From: Homalodisca vitripennis
Taxonomy: Eukaryota; Arthropoda; Insecta; Hemiptera; Cicadellidae
Direction: 5' to 3'
DNA: 64,000 bases
Assembly (NCBI RefSeq): GCF_021130785.1
Contig: NC_060214.1
Coordinates: forward strand, 5,607,001-5,671,000
This document shows, piece by piece, positions 12,451 through 25,383 of the stretch. Within the stretch, counting starts at the first letter, position 1. The number at the start of each line of letters is the position of its first letter. The translations under genes and the position numbers were made by a program. The notes under the pieces were generated by a model. The model did no database searches and was not told the origin of the DNA. It was given only the letters and a program-made list of their open reading frames with translations.

Positions 12451-14945
12451 GTGTCTTATAGAGTCTGTATTGGGTATTTACTGTTATTTAATTGCAATAA
12501 TTATTGAAAATTATTTAGTACAACTTAATAGGGATTACGAGAAAATATGTTAAACAAATTAATATACATGATTTAGAGATAATAAAGTAGTAGTATATGA
12601 TGAGGAAAGCATTAATTAATAATTTTGATATATTTGGATAAAAAAAGGTTTTATACAACCTGTAACATTGAGAACAAAGTTTCTTTTTCAAACTCCACAA
12701 ACACAAAAGAGGTTTTAAATGTCTTCAAAAATAATTAGAAGGCTATAACGACTTGGAATGTAAATATTAATATTCAGACATCCAAGACGATATAAAATAT
12801 GTTTTGATTACTAAGCTCCGAGTGAATATTTAGTAAATTGATTACTAGTTTTTTTAACTATTAAATATTATTTCGTTGTCTTAAATAAAATCTGGATTTA
12901 TTGAGTCGTACGGTAGAATCACCACACTACAGCTTAAGGACACAGTGAGATGTGAACATATAAACATCGTGCTATAAAGCGCACTATCTCAAGCTGTCTG
13001 GTTTAGTACAGATAACGTTTTCAATAATCTGGTTTTATTGAGTCGTACTGTAGAATCACCTCACTACCGCTAGAGGAGAATTTGGTAGGCCTGTGGCTTG
13101 TATTGCTATTTTTATGATCTCCCTTCACATTCGCTGAACAAGAACTGTTTAACTTAAACGATAAGATTGTTACTGTTATAGTGACATAGACGTAACTCAG
13201 GATGATTAGCGTTTTCTGGATGATTATTTACTTCTTTAACTGTATTATTTTTTAAATAAATGTCTACACAAGAAGATATAAGTAGATCATATTATATTCT
13301 ACCCATAAAATAAAAACGTAGTGGTTTTCGTTCTTTATACTATACTAATATTTCCGTAATTAAAGTCAAAATTGGTATTATTTTTTCCAGGCATTTACTA
13401 TAATTTTATGGCTCATTTACGGTTCATTTAATTATATTCCCAGTTCATTTTTACATACAGTAAATATTATAAGTTTAAAGAAAGAAGTACATTAATACAA
13501 AAAACATTTGTAGGAATTCGGCAACTATTTCAACAGCTTATTTTACGTCGAAATTGAATGAAAAAAATTTTTCATAATACCTGGTAATTTTTACTTTTTT
13601 ATTACATTTTTTCACCTAATCTCTTCTACTTTTAATCCAGATATTTAATGATAATTTATATCCATATGTAAAAGTAATTGCGTATATTTTTAATGACCTT
13701 GTGTAATAATAATTAACTTGGTTTTGTTTTTGATTATTTCTTTTATATTTATTTATAGCATCATGTATGACTACTGTGGTCGTTATCTCTGTTACTATCG
13801 TTTACAGAAATACGTGAGTGAACGTCAGTAGAAGAATATATAGAATACGGTAACTCTGTAATATTTGTTTTGAGAACTCTTTGTTTTAGCTATGTTACGT
13901 TCGTACCATCATATATTTTAAGGAACAGATAATGTTATGGATTGAGCTAATAATGGCGGTGCATAAGAAATTAAGCCTTTAGTCTTGGGACTCTCATGCA
14001 CCTTATGGGTCCACAACAAAAATACTTAACTTGAACAAATATAGGTTAATGAGTTCTGATAGTTTTATTTATCAATTCTTATTGTTTAGGAAAATATTTT
14101 ACTTCCATATTTGAACTTGTTTATATGGTAAGGGTAAGTTACTTTATAGCGTAATGTAACAACCCCTCTCTATTGCCAAAACACATGGAATTATTTCATT
14201 CTATTTGTAATTTAATGAATTATCCATTCTAATTATAAGCCAAATTATGTACTTTCATATAATGTGGAATTTATCTAGTTTTCTATACATCTATACTAAA
14301 TGAAATGTCATTGCACAAACCAATTTCTTTCTACCTTCCTAAATAAAACTCTTCTAACTTTCATTACGTAAAGTACGCAATCATATTTATGTAAAATGTA
14401 ATCTGGAGCTAATACTTCTTTTTAATTGTGTATCAATTTGGAAGTTCTCAGTTCCCATTGACGTGTAGCAGTCATCTGGACCTGTGATATACGTTTTGAA
14501 ACTCATGGAAATATTGTTTATTTTTACTTTATTGTCATTTACGTATAATTCCTACATAATGATATTGAAACCATCTTTCTTTTATTATTATATTTTAATT
14601 TTCTAAGTGCACAGCATTAGTTATAATAAAATTTAGAATAAAGTTGATTATAAATGCCTCAGCTTCTAAGGCATTTACTTATCCCCATCATATTTATGTA
14701 AAACATTGCAGGATAATAGCTTTACTACCGACTGGAAAAATTAAAGAATTAAGCACTATTTTTGGATGAATTGTAATATAAGTGTTGGACTATAACGTAA
14801 TGACAGACACGTTTAAATAATTCCATTCAATTTATAATTCTAAAACATGTAAGAAAATCAAATAAAATAAAAAAATAACGTGGGCATACTCATAGATCAA
14901 TTTTTCGTCAGTGTTAATAAATGTTAATTGTATGTTGACAAGGTT
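12451..14945. other. AT-rich intergenic DNA with one short duplicated block
   Basis: No gene is seen. A block of about 45 bp containing ATTGAGTCGTAC and TAGAATCACC occurs twice, near 12895 and 13032, about 137 bp apart. The remainder is AT-rich with no clear structure. Confidence 0.5.
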
Positions 14946-14949
14946 AAGA

Positions 14950-15215
14950 CTATAAAAGAGGAAAGTTCAGCGCTGGTTTTTTAAGGTATACAGTAATTCC
15001 TCACCTCTGAGAGCACTAAAGCTACTACTTTGTAGATGTACAAGGTAAAAGTTACTCAATGCTGGTTTTTAAGGTGTAATTATTCCTCACATATGAAAGC
15101 AGTAAAGCTACTACTACCTGTTGATATAGAAGGTGAAAGTTATAAAAGAGAAAATCTCAACGCTGGTTTTTAAGGTGTAATTAATGCTCACCTTGAGAGC
15201 AGTAAAGCTACTGCT
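14950..15215. repeat. Degenerate tandem repeat, about 90 bp x 3
   Basis: Three copies share GCTGGTTTTTAAGGT, TTCCTCAC and CAGTAAAGCTACT. They end exactly where the dispersed repeat at 15216 begins. Confidence 0.7.
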
Positions 15216-16876
15216 CCACGTCCATATGAAGAGATAAAAACAGGTCTGGTGTTTAACCAATGCAACTCCAGTTATATGTGGTTAGTCTGTCAGTACAGAC
15301 CTAGTGTGACATCTTCAGTTCGGTTTTAATAATTGTTTTTATTACGTTCATGTATCAAAAATAGAGTTTATTCACCAGAGCAAAAGATCAGAGTGCAGAT
15401 CTCGAAACGCAGTGTTACCAATATTTTAGTAACAAAATATCGTACAAATCCTGTTTCCTGCACTGTAAAGTACAAGTACCACTCAAGTGTTCAAGCCACA
15501 AGAATGGCCACCTAATAGCGACCACATCAGCCTTGAAACTTTCAAGAGTTAGTGGAATTCTCTGAATAGTTTGACAAGACGTATTTGCGTGGACGCCAGA
15601 TAATTAGAGAAATAACTATACGATATACAAGCCGTAATGCATAATACTCATGTTTACTCGACCACAGATATCGGTAGAAGTGTGTGAGTGTGTGTTTGTG
15701 TGTCAGTATTATCCAACTTCCTAAATAAATATAATGATATTAGTGTTAATTTTACATGTGGTAAACCCTGATGGCTGTACACACATCATGATAAGTTTGG
15801 TTATTAGCTGTACAGTAATTTGTTACCTATTTATTGTTAAAATTAATTAAGAAATTATAACAATATTATTTTAAAATCTGGCCAGTTTTAAAATTATTTA
15901 ATCTAATAAAACCTTTAAAACACTCAACATTTACAAAGAAAAATTAAGGAGTTTACCAATGAAATAAAAAATGTTGAATGTATAAAAGTTGGAATATTTC
16001 CTTTCCCTTTGAATTATCGAGGTGGTCATGTCGACCCCAAGTGTGAGCCAAAGTCCTCAAATTTATAAGGATTTATTCAATTTGAATGTTTAATGAATTA
16101 TTCATCTCTTTCGCAACAGCAGTGTTGCGATGTGTTGGGTGTCTGCCACGAACTTTTCTTAATTTATATCATTAGTTTATTCCGCAGTTACGGAGTGAAA
16201 TCAGATTGACTCCAGCTAGCTTTCCTTCCCAAAGGAATTTGAACAGATTCTATATATTCTATTTTTCAGTAAGGTTTCCAGAGTTTGTATTTTCATATGA
16301 TATTCAAGAGCTCTAATGCAATTTTTTTGAAATGAAAATTAGATTTGTTACCTCTGCTATTCTTGGTGTTTATTGCAGTAGTTTTATTACATAATTTGAG
16401 ATAATGATACTCAGATCTCTTTAACATCGTAGGAATGACAGAACATTTAGTTTCAATTAGCCATTAGTTCTTCTTTATAGCATCGGCATCCATCACACGG
16501 CTCTGACTTGGTATATTTATTATTGTTTTACGAGGTTTTATATCCCCTATGGAATTGAACTATTCCACATAGGCGGATGGAGTATTTAGTGCCCATACAT
16601 ATTCAGAGTTTATATTCAGTAGATACATAATCAGTGTTCTTAGGAAATTTAGCATTAATTTTGATGTTGTGATATTAACCGTACATTTTTAACAAATATA
16701 TTATTAGTGTTTATTTTATTTATTTATTTTATTCTCCATTTTATATTCAAGATTCTTATAAACAACATAAAAACAACTTAACCTAAACAAAACTTTCTAG
16801 AAACAAAACATGTGTATGGCTGAAAAATAATACTAACAGTGCAGTTAAAAAATAAAAAAGTATTAAAAATTCAATC
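15216..16876. repeat. Long dispersed repeat, copy 1 (partner at 62320-64000)
   Basis: Almost the whole interval aligns collinearly with 62320-64000 at roughly 90 percent identity with small indels. Homology starts sharply at CCACGTCCATATG here and CCATGTCCGTATG there, which suggests a transposon end or duplication breakpoint. The true right end may lie further on, because the partner is cut by the window edge. A 60-residue open frame (15333-15515) is present in both copies, but changes in it are mostly amino-acid changing and identity is no higher than in the flanks, so I do not call it a gene. A GCAGATCTCGAAACG motif near 15394 resembles motifs at about 58780 (minus) and 59367. No transposase or reverse transcriptase is seen. 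Confidence 0.8.
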
Positions 16877-17700
16877 AACATAAAATAATCCTAACTCTCA
16901 ATAGGCCTACAATAAATTATGGAACAAAACTAACGGCTTGAACGAGAAAGTTATGTAATAAGTTAAATAAAATCAAAAAATATGAACAAAGTAGCTAACT
17001 AAAACTCAAAAAGACTATAGCAATAATAACATAATAAACTATGGCAAAGCATAAAGTATAACAAGAATATATATATAAATGTTTTAAGACAGTAACAATA
17101 CAAACAGGAAAACAGTAACAATAAATAAACTATAACAATAGAGATAACATAATAAACTATAGCATAATATAACCAGAATATATGTATCAAGGTTTCAAAA
17201 TGCAACTATAACAGTAAAGCAGTAACTATAACAATAAAAATATGATAAACTATGGCATAAAATGTAAACTATGTATATATATATATATATAGAGCAAATT
17301 GGTAACAACCTGTGTTCTTGTAAGAAACTTTACAGATTCTTGTCCTGAAGCCGTACAGTATGTCCGTATGTCACCGTAGTATAAGACACGCGTTCAAAGA
17401 CAATAAAAATCGAGGTTATGGAGAGAAAATATTTTTCGTTCTTGGTCAACTAATGTGCTAAGCATTTTGAGTAAATGACTGGAGAGAGCTTCGACTCGAT
17501 TTTAGGTTCCTAGTTACTGTGGTACATTTGTTGTTTTTCTATATAGTTTTGTATATTCACGGCCTACAGTTTAGAGTACAATCTTTCAAGTAAGGGATCT
17601 GTTTATTTGTCCTCATTACTGAGTATTTGACCACAATTATATGTAGTTGGAAATTCCTGTAAATATTTAAATTTTGAATGAGCAGGAGAATATATACTGA
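16877..17700. other. AT-rich DNA with loosely repeated AACTATAACAATA-like motifs
   Basis: Between 16990 and 17260 there are about three loose copies of a motif set (AACTATGGCA, ATAACATAATAAACTAT, CAGTAACAATA), followed by a short (AT)n run at about 17274-17292. No gene. The open frame 16999-17205 (minus) is low-complexity Y/L/C-rich sequence from this repeat. Confidence 0.55.
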
Positions 17701-17702
17701 AA

Positions 17703-17786
17703 GCTGAACATGGAGTGGTCTAGAACGTCTGAATTTGAGCCTGCGTTAGAAATAGCTTAGGTTCAAATCCTGTCTGTGGCATTATA
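17703..17786 (+). other. tRNA-Leu-like relic or SINE head (pol III A and B boxes)
   Basis: GAGTGGTCTAGAACG resembles the D-arm/A-box of class II tRNAs such as tRNA-Leu, and GGTTCAAATCC is a good B-box, about 45 bp apart. The T-arm forms only about four pairs and I cannot pair a convincing acceptor stem, so this is not an intact tRNA gene. It could be a decayed tRNA or the head of a tRNA-derived SINE, with the segment up to about 17890 as body. Confidence 0.35.
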
Positions 17787-18277
17787 CATTTTGACCAGTG
17801 ACATCGACCTTGTACTGTATCGACTATCTTCTTATTCGTTTTCATAAGATCCTTGCAGGGCCTAGTGGCCCATACGGGTGGAAAATTTAATGGTTCAAAC
17901 TAAAACGGTATATCCTAAAAAAATACGATATATAGGTCATTGTAAGTTATTCCCACATTTTATTGATTTTACATACCTACAAAATAAATTGTATAAACGT
18001 TATTGAAATGAGATTTGACAATTTATAATATTTAAATAAAAAGTTCCTACCAATAACATAAAATATAGCCCGTAAAAGTGTCTAAGTTATTACATTATTG
18101 TTGTCTATATGATCGCAATTTCGTAATGAAATGTGTTACTTCATTTTCATGAAAGTATGTGTCAATATCAATATCACTTAAAGTGATATTAATATAGATG
18201 TAGTAATCTATACACTTGAGCGTAACCAAGGGGAGAGCCAATGTTTGGCAGAAGAAGGTAGGATCTACACGTTTAAA

Positions 18278-19397
18278 ATGTTTTACAAGCCAATACGCTT
18301 CATGTTGAGAGCAGTTGGACATTTTCCGGCTTGTAATTCTTCGGATAAGTACTTTGCTGGTTTAGCTCTTGCAATGATCAGCCCTGCAGTCGTAGACCAA
18401 GTTCTGAACGTGGTTATCTCGCCAGATTCCACGACAATAAACCTAACACGCTTAGCGTCAACCACGTATTTGTTGAGCCCTGTGAGTTGCATACTTAATA
18501 GTTACATCTGCAGAGAGAGATACAGATCAATACTGGCCGACTTGTCGAGCGTTAGTGACGAGCTGAAGTCCGAGGGCACTCGCACGCAAAGAATCCTCTT
18601 TTCAGCATTCACCGCTGTCCTGGTAGTGGGCGCGGTCACCTTTCAATTGGAATACGGAGTTCCTTTAAGAACCATACCCTGGACGATTTTGCATTTAGCA
18701 TTTACCAGCCCACTACTTCACTATCTGGTCTTCACCGATCTGCTGACCAGTAAATTCTCTGCATTGAATAAACGTTTGGAAAAAATCAGCACAGACGTGA
18801 ACACCACACCCCTGCAGACCATCAGCACTCAGATAAACTCCGTGTTCCGCCTTCACACTCACCTCCACGTCGTGGTCTGGGACGTTAACGCCCACTTCTG
18901 CCTCTACAACCTGTTAAGTATCACCACCAGACTCGCTATTATAGTCCTAGAAATGTACGCTTACCTGATGTCGATCTCCGAATGTAACGATTAACAGGCA
19001 CCCCGACTATGCTGGGTTTGTGTTCATGTTCTCGGATTTGGTGTTTCTGGTCACCCAATGTCTGCTGTGCCACACTTGCGCCAAGGAGGCTAACCGCACA
19101 GTGGTGATCGCCCACCACCTCCTACAGCCTGAAACTCCCATCCGGCTCTGGGAAGAGGTCGGCGATTTCTCACGCTTGACACTCAACAACAAGGTCTCCT
19201 TCTCTGTCGGAGGCATCTTCACTCTGGATTGTCCCTTTCTCACCAAGGTGGCCATGACGTCTCTGTCCTACCTTATCATTGCTGTGCAGCTCAAGGATGT
19301 CCGTCTATCATGGAGTGACGGACCTAAAACCAACGGCACTGGCTCAGGAGTAGAGAACTCTACCAGCTACAGTAATTCCACCTTTTCATATACGTAA
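18278..19397 (+). CDS. Insect gustatory receptor (Gr) family protein, frame broken once
   Basis: Grs are seven-pass ligand-gated channels of chemosensory neurons with an inside N-terminus. The first part (18278-18994) opens with FYKPIRFMLRAVGHFP, a typical Gr N-terminus, and holds about five hydrophobic segments. The second part (frame open from 18969, stop at 19397) holds two more, the CAKEANRT region, FTLD, and SYLIIAVQL, which fits the TYhhhhhQF motif of the last membrane segment. Together they give about 370 residues, normal for the family. The parts lie in different frames (+1) and must cross between 18969 and 18994. The only GT..AG there is about 15 bp, too short for an intron, so this is a frameshift: pseudogene or assembly indel. 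The first ATG in frame is 18278. The open frame extends upstream to 18245, so a further 5' exon cannot be excluded. Codons are far GC-richer than the surroundings. The family call is firm; ligand and subfamily are unknown. Confidence 0.8.
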
Positions 19398-19480
19398 ATA
19401 TGTCTAATTATTAGGACGGCACGGACCTAAAACCAACGGCACTGGCTATAGTAATTCCTTCTTGTATAAGTAAAGATTAC
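19318..19480 (+). repeat. Partial tandem duplication of the Gr gene 3' end
   Basis: GGACCTAAAACCAACGGCAC occurs at 19320 and again at 19422. Each copy is followed by GGCT and then AGTAATTCC, but the second copy lacks about 25 bp found in the first. The second copy lies beyond the stop codon. In the first copy this segment encodes the Asn/Ser/Thr/Gly-rich tail of the receptor. Confidence 0.85.
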
Positions 19481-22010
19481 AACTGGTACAGTGATTTATA
19501 TTCAAAAGTGCAGACCACATAAATAACCATAACTAGTTGAACTTTGGCTCTATATATTGATCCTGCTCTATCCCCAAAAACTAAACGGTAGTTTTAATAC
19601 ACGAGTATCACATATTATTAGTTTAAACCGGCATTTTGTATATATTATTGAACTCTAAGCCTTATTGTAACTATCTTATTGTAACTGTGTACAAACGTTT
19701 TATTTCCAACCACCTAACGTTGTATAAACGTTTTTTATCAACCACCTAATGTGCTCTAAATGAGATTTTGATACTAATTTAACATAAAAGAAAGAAAGTA
19801 TTCGTCTATATAACTAGGCCTAACCCCAAAATCTGGATCAGGATCATTGTCGTTGATAAACTTACCCTCGATCCAGAATCATAAATTTGACCTAGGATTC
19901 TTTCAAACTAAATCCCAGGTGATCTTTTATTTTCATTAAAAATATGATCATCCTCCTTCAAGTCATGCTCAGAATCTGACAGTATATCAGTTATCATGCA
20001 CACCGTTACTTTGTCTAAATGATTACTCATTTTACACAATGATCAAGAAAAATAAAACTTGTTTCACTAAGAAACCTATAAAAATAAACTAAACCAACAT
20101 TTATCGATTTATTCAGTAACAGCGGAACTTTTATTACAAATACACTCCAGACAACAACAATGCTCGCATCACTGCGTCGTCAGTCGGTTACGTGACTAAG
20201 CAGCTGTGCAATAGTTGAAAATATTATTTTTACAGCTGCATAACTGTTAGTTGTAATAAAAAAACATATAAATATAAACAATATAACAGGAAATGGTCTT
20301 AAACAACTAAACCTGATTTTTTACAAAAAACCTAAACGTATTGAATTAAGTACTTGAGCCCGACCTACACTGGGGCACCATATTTAATTTGTAAACCACC
20401 ATATTACACCAGTACACCAATATACAGGCTTTCAGACTGATAAAATCCATGCGTAAAATTATAACGCACAACAAGCCAAATTTAAAACACAATTGTTGTA
20501 ATTCATATCTGTCTGTAATCCGATAAATGTTATTTAAATTGTGCAAAATGTTCAACAACACAAAGCTTCAATTTCAGTGATTACACTATGTTAATTTATA
20601 GTCTTGTAGGTCTGTTATTTATGTTACATCTGACAGCCAAGCAATTACCCAGTTATCAATATGTTGCTTATTGTTGTAATAACTTATTTTATCTTTAATT
20701 ACATTTTGTTGTTTTCTCATTACAATTAGAAATATTTCTGCCATTCTTATACTTACTTAGAGGTAGAGTAATAATTATAGTATAAGTTAGTCTTATCTTA
20801 TATCTTTTTAATTTTTCACTGAGTGTTGTAGTTTTATATCAAAATGTTATTAATTTCGGATTTTTCTATAGTATCATATAAGATCATTCTGATATAATAT
20901 AATTAATTTACACTTAACATTTTCTTTGGTTTCCTAATGAACTAAGAACTTTATAGTTTAATAGTTTAATAATATTTAGTGTCATGTATTAGAAATAGAA
21001 ATAATAAATAAGGTATTATAATGTCAACATTTTTATTGTTTTTGTTCTCACAAATAAAAATTCCTAGTCAGAAGGAGAAACGGAAATATAACGATTACCA
21101 CGTTTAGGGAATAAAATATAAAGCACCCCAAGTAAAAGGTAGAATTTGAGGCGTTATCTGAAGTCGCTTTATGACCTAAAAACTCATTAAATATTTGCGT
21201 CATTGTAAATGAGTAAGTGTCTGTGTTGTAAATGATAAGCAATGCTGTATTTATGTGTATTTATAAATATGTAATTTTCATTGCCAATAAGGGAATACAC
21301 TTGTTTTTATTTTTAAACTAAATTTAACACTTACTGCACGAAGAGCAGTTCTACTTTAACCTTATGTAACATTCAAAAATAATAGACAGGTATCAAATTT
21401 TATTACAAATAATTAATGGAAAAGTAATTCAAATATTTATTAAAAAAAAACTAACTATGAAAATAATACATATAATAAACTAACCATATTCAGATACTCG
21501 TATTTATATTTTACATGTATTGAAAATTAAAAATTTATTTCTTATATATAAATATATATTTGATTGATAAGTTTATTTATTTGTAGGAATGAGTTTTGTA
21601 CCGTACACATTAAGCAATATTATTAAGTCATATTTATTGTTTTAAATACACCAATTGTAAAATAACTACAACGCTGTCAAAATTACGCTATAAAACAAAC
21701 AAATCTCATTTCTAAACCTACGATCACTGATAAAACAATACGCAAAGTACTACAAGGAGTGAGTGGTATGTAACACAATGAACAATGGCCTGAAGCCAGG
21801 ACAGCGCTGTAACTCTTGTCCGTACATGCAACACAGAAAACAAACACGTCTGTATCTTTTGATAATTAATAATATGCACAAAATTTATATTTTGGGATGT
21901 ACATTTATTAATGAAACAATCATGCTACACATAAAGCTTGTATAAAACCAAAATTGAATATCCAAGAATAATATGATCAACAAGTAAGAAGCGGAAGAAC
22001 AAATATATTC
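19481..22010. other. AT-rich intergenic DNA, one possible transposase relic
   Basis: No gene is supported. On the minus strand, 19908-20030 encodes a 40-residue acidic peptide with DILSDSEHDLKEDD, and 19783-19878 in another frame gives FINDNDPDPDFG. This composition is reminiscent of the acidic N-termini of piggyBac-like transposases, but no catalytic part follows. The rest is AT-rich with scattered short open frames. Confidence 0.4.
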
Positions 22011-22014
22011 CTCG

Positions 22015-24245
22015 GTTGCTCTCTTATCGATACTGTCAGGTTAAAGATAATTTTTGTACCAAGTGAAGCACTCAACTACACCAAGCGCTTCTAGTATAAT
22101 CTCTTAGCGATACTGTCAGGTTGAAGATAATTTTTTACTAATTGAAGCACTCAACTGCACCAAGCGCTTCAAGGATAAGCTCTTAGCGATACTGTCAGGT
22201 TGAACACAATTTCTGTACAAAATGAAGCACTAAACTGAACCAAGCGCTTCTAGGATAAGCTCTTAGCGATACTGTCAGGTTGAACACAATTTCTGTACCA
22301 AGTGAAGCACTAAACTGCACCAAACGCTTCTAGTATAATCTTTTAGCGATAATGTCAGGTTAAAGACAATTCTGTACCAAATGAAGGACTCAACTGTACC
22401 AAGCGCTTCTAGGATAAGCTCTTAGCGATACTGTTAGGTTGAAGAAAACGTTGTACCAAGTGAAGCACTCAACCGTCCCCATAGATTCAAGTATAATCTT
22501 TAGTGATACTGTCAGGTTGAAGACAATTTCTGTACTAAATGAACCACTCAACTGCACCAAGCGCTTCTAGGATAAGCTCTTAGCGATACTGTCAGGTTGA
22601 ACACAATTTCTGTACCAAGTGAAGCACTAAACTGCACCAAGCGCTTCTAGTATAATCTTTCAGCGATACTGTCAGGTTAAAGACAATTCTGTACCAAATG
22701 AAGCACTCAACTGTACCAAGCGCTTCTAGGATAAGCTCTTAGCGATACTGTTAGGTTGAAGAAAACGTTGTACCAAGTGAAGCACTCAACTGTCCCCATA
22801 GATTCAAGTATAATCTTTTAGTGATACTGTCAGGTTGAAGACAATTTCTGTACTAAATGAACCACTCAACTGCACCAAGCGCTTTTAGGATAGACTCTTA
22901 GCGATACTGTCAGGTTGAACACAATTTCTGTACCAAGTGAAGCACTAAACTGCACCAAGCGTTTCTAGTATAATCTTTCAGCGATACTGTCACGTTAAAG
23001 ACAATTCTGTACCAAATGAAGCACTCAACTGTACCAAGCACTTCTAGGATAAGCTCTTAGCGATACTGTCAGGTTGAACACAATTTCTGTACCAAGTGAA
23101 GCACTAAACTGCAACAAGCGCTTCTAGGATAAGCTCTTAGCGATACCGTCAGGTTGAACACAATTTCTGTACCAAGTGAAGCACTAAACTGCACCAAGCG
23201 CTTCTAGGATAAGCTCTTAGCGATACTGTAAGGTTGAAGAAAATTTCTGTACTAAATGAACCATTCAACTGCACCAAGCGCTTCTAGGATAAGCTCTTAG
23301 CGATACTGTCAGGTTGAACACAATTCTGTACCAAATGAAGCACTCAACTGTACCAAGCGCTTCAAGGATAAGCTCTTAGCGATACTGTCAGGTTGAACAC
23401 AATTTCTGTACAAAATGAAGCACTAAACTGAACCAAGCGCTCCTAGGATAAGCTCTTAGCGATACTGTCAGGTTGAACACAATTTCTGTACCAAGTGAAG
23501 CACTAAACTGTAACAAGCGCTTCTAGGATAAGCTCTTAGCGATACTGTCAGGTTGAACACAATTTATGTACCAAGTGAAGCACTAAACTGCACCAAGCGC
23601 TTCTAGGATAAGCTCTTAGCGATACTGTTAGCTTGAACACAATTTCTGTACTAAATGATCCACTCAACTGCACCAAGTGCTTCTAGGATAAACTCTTAGC
23701 GATACTGTCAGGTTGAACATAATTTCTGTACCAAATGAAGCACTCCACTGTACCAAGCGCTTATAGGATAAGCTCTTAGCGATACTGTTAGGTTGAAGAA
23801 AACGTTGTACCAAGTGAAGCACTCAACTGTCCCCATAGATTCAAGTATAATCTTTTAGTGATACTGTCAGGTTGAAGAAAATTTCTGTACTAAATGAACC
23901 ATTCAACTGCACCAAGCGCTTCTAGGATAAACTCTTAGCGATACTGTCAGGTTGAACACAATTTCTGTACCAAGTGAAGCACTAAACTGTACCAAGCGCT
24001 TCTAGTATAATCTTTTAGCGATACTGTCAGGTTAAAGACAATTCTGTACCAAATGAAGCACTCAACTGCACCAAGCGCTTCTAGGATAAACTCTTAGCGA
24101 TACTGTCAGGTTGAACACAATTTCTGTACCAAGTGAAGCACTAAACTGTACCAAGCGCTTCTAGTATAATCTTTTAGTCATACTGTCAGGTTGAAGACAA
24201 TTCTATACCAAGTGAAGCACTCAACTGCTTCTTGTATAATCTCTA
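22015..24245. repeat. Minisatellite C, 80-bp unit, about 28 copies
   Basis: Each unit carries TTAGCGATACTGTCAGGTTGAA, CTGTACCAA, GAAGCACT and CACCAAGCGCTTCTAG, with AAGCGCTT as a palindromic core. Copies differ by point changes and small indels. A distinct variant (GTCCCCATAGATTCAAG) recurs near 22476, 22794 and 23830, the first two about four units apart, so blocks larger than one unit have been amplified. No coding frame survives. Confidence 0.95.
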
Positions 24246-25383
24246 TATAAGAGCTTCTTCATATAATGCTTCGCCGCTCTTTACTGTAATACATGGTGTT
24301 GGTATATACTGAGTGTTTCTTTCAATAGAGGGTTAGTATATATTGAACAAGAGACAATCAAATTATTTTACAAAAACCAATTGCAGTATGTTCTGATTTT
24401 CTTAATACCATTTTTAATTACAGGATTAAAGATAAAAGATAAAGGTTATATTCGATCAAATTAGAAATAAATATTATAGAAAATAATATAAAATTGTTTT
24501 AAAAATTAACAGCGAAAGTACTTTATTAATCTTCCTGCAAAAAATCTTTATTCTTTCATATGCGTTGGAATCAATTATATTTGAAACAAGCAATTAATTA
24601 TGTTATTGATAGGTTGCAGTGTTTTTTTTATATGGAAGAATCAGAATAACTTATTAACATATTCACAGCAAAGCTTTATAGTTCAAGCCAGTCGTATTTA
24701 TTTTTATCCTATAAAAATGTTTTATTACGTGTAGTATCTCTGGACGAGTAATTTTAATCCATCCCGTGATTAAAATTAAAGAATACTCGTTTCCCAGCGT
24801 AATGTTACTAGTTAGGTCAAAAGCGAATATAGATGTTATTATTTTTCAGTATTTATTCCTTAATTACTAATTTCCAAATTTATTTTTTAATACTGAATCC
24901 ACGAAACCAAACTCAACAACTTTCTAACCTATTAAATTACCTATTTTTTCATTAATTCTTAAAAAACTTCCTTCATAAATCTTATTTTAATTTCAAATAC
25001 AAAATGCAAAAGCTAAATTGCTGTATTAAAGTTTTACAAAACTTACAATACGACCTATATATGTGTACACACAAATATTTTCAAATTACGTCTTGATCTC
25101 AAATGAAAGAACACAATTCAATCAATAGTATCACTATTTGATTTTAGGTTTAAGTTTCTCCTAAAAAAAAAGTGAAAGGTTAAGTCGAAGACCTAACACG
25201 CTTAGATAAGTATTACTAAATAAGGTAACAAACGCAACAATATTTTAATTTATAAAATCAAATAATACGGTTAAATAACAGTAATCTCTTCGGGTTTAAT
25301 TGAGTAAGCGGGTGAAATTGAACGTTCAAAAGAGGCGACTTTCAGACGTAAATGTATACAAATTCTAGGATGTTTATATTTGC
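24246..25383. other. AT-rich spacer between two satellites
   Basis: I see no gene, RNA or repeat structure; all reading frames are closed by frequent stops. Confidence 0.55.

Noticed and set aside
15333..15515. 60-residue open frame conserved at 62445-62627
   Set aside because: It lies inside a long repeat equally conserved outside the frame, and most differences change amino acids.
18983..18998. GT...AG pair as an intron in the Gr gene
   Set aside because: It would be only about 15 bp long, far below the minimum for splicing.
22015..24245. Could the regular arrays be CRISPR loci?
   Set aside because: Units are directly adjoining and entirely repetitive, without unique spacers, in an animal genome with no cas genes.
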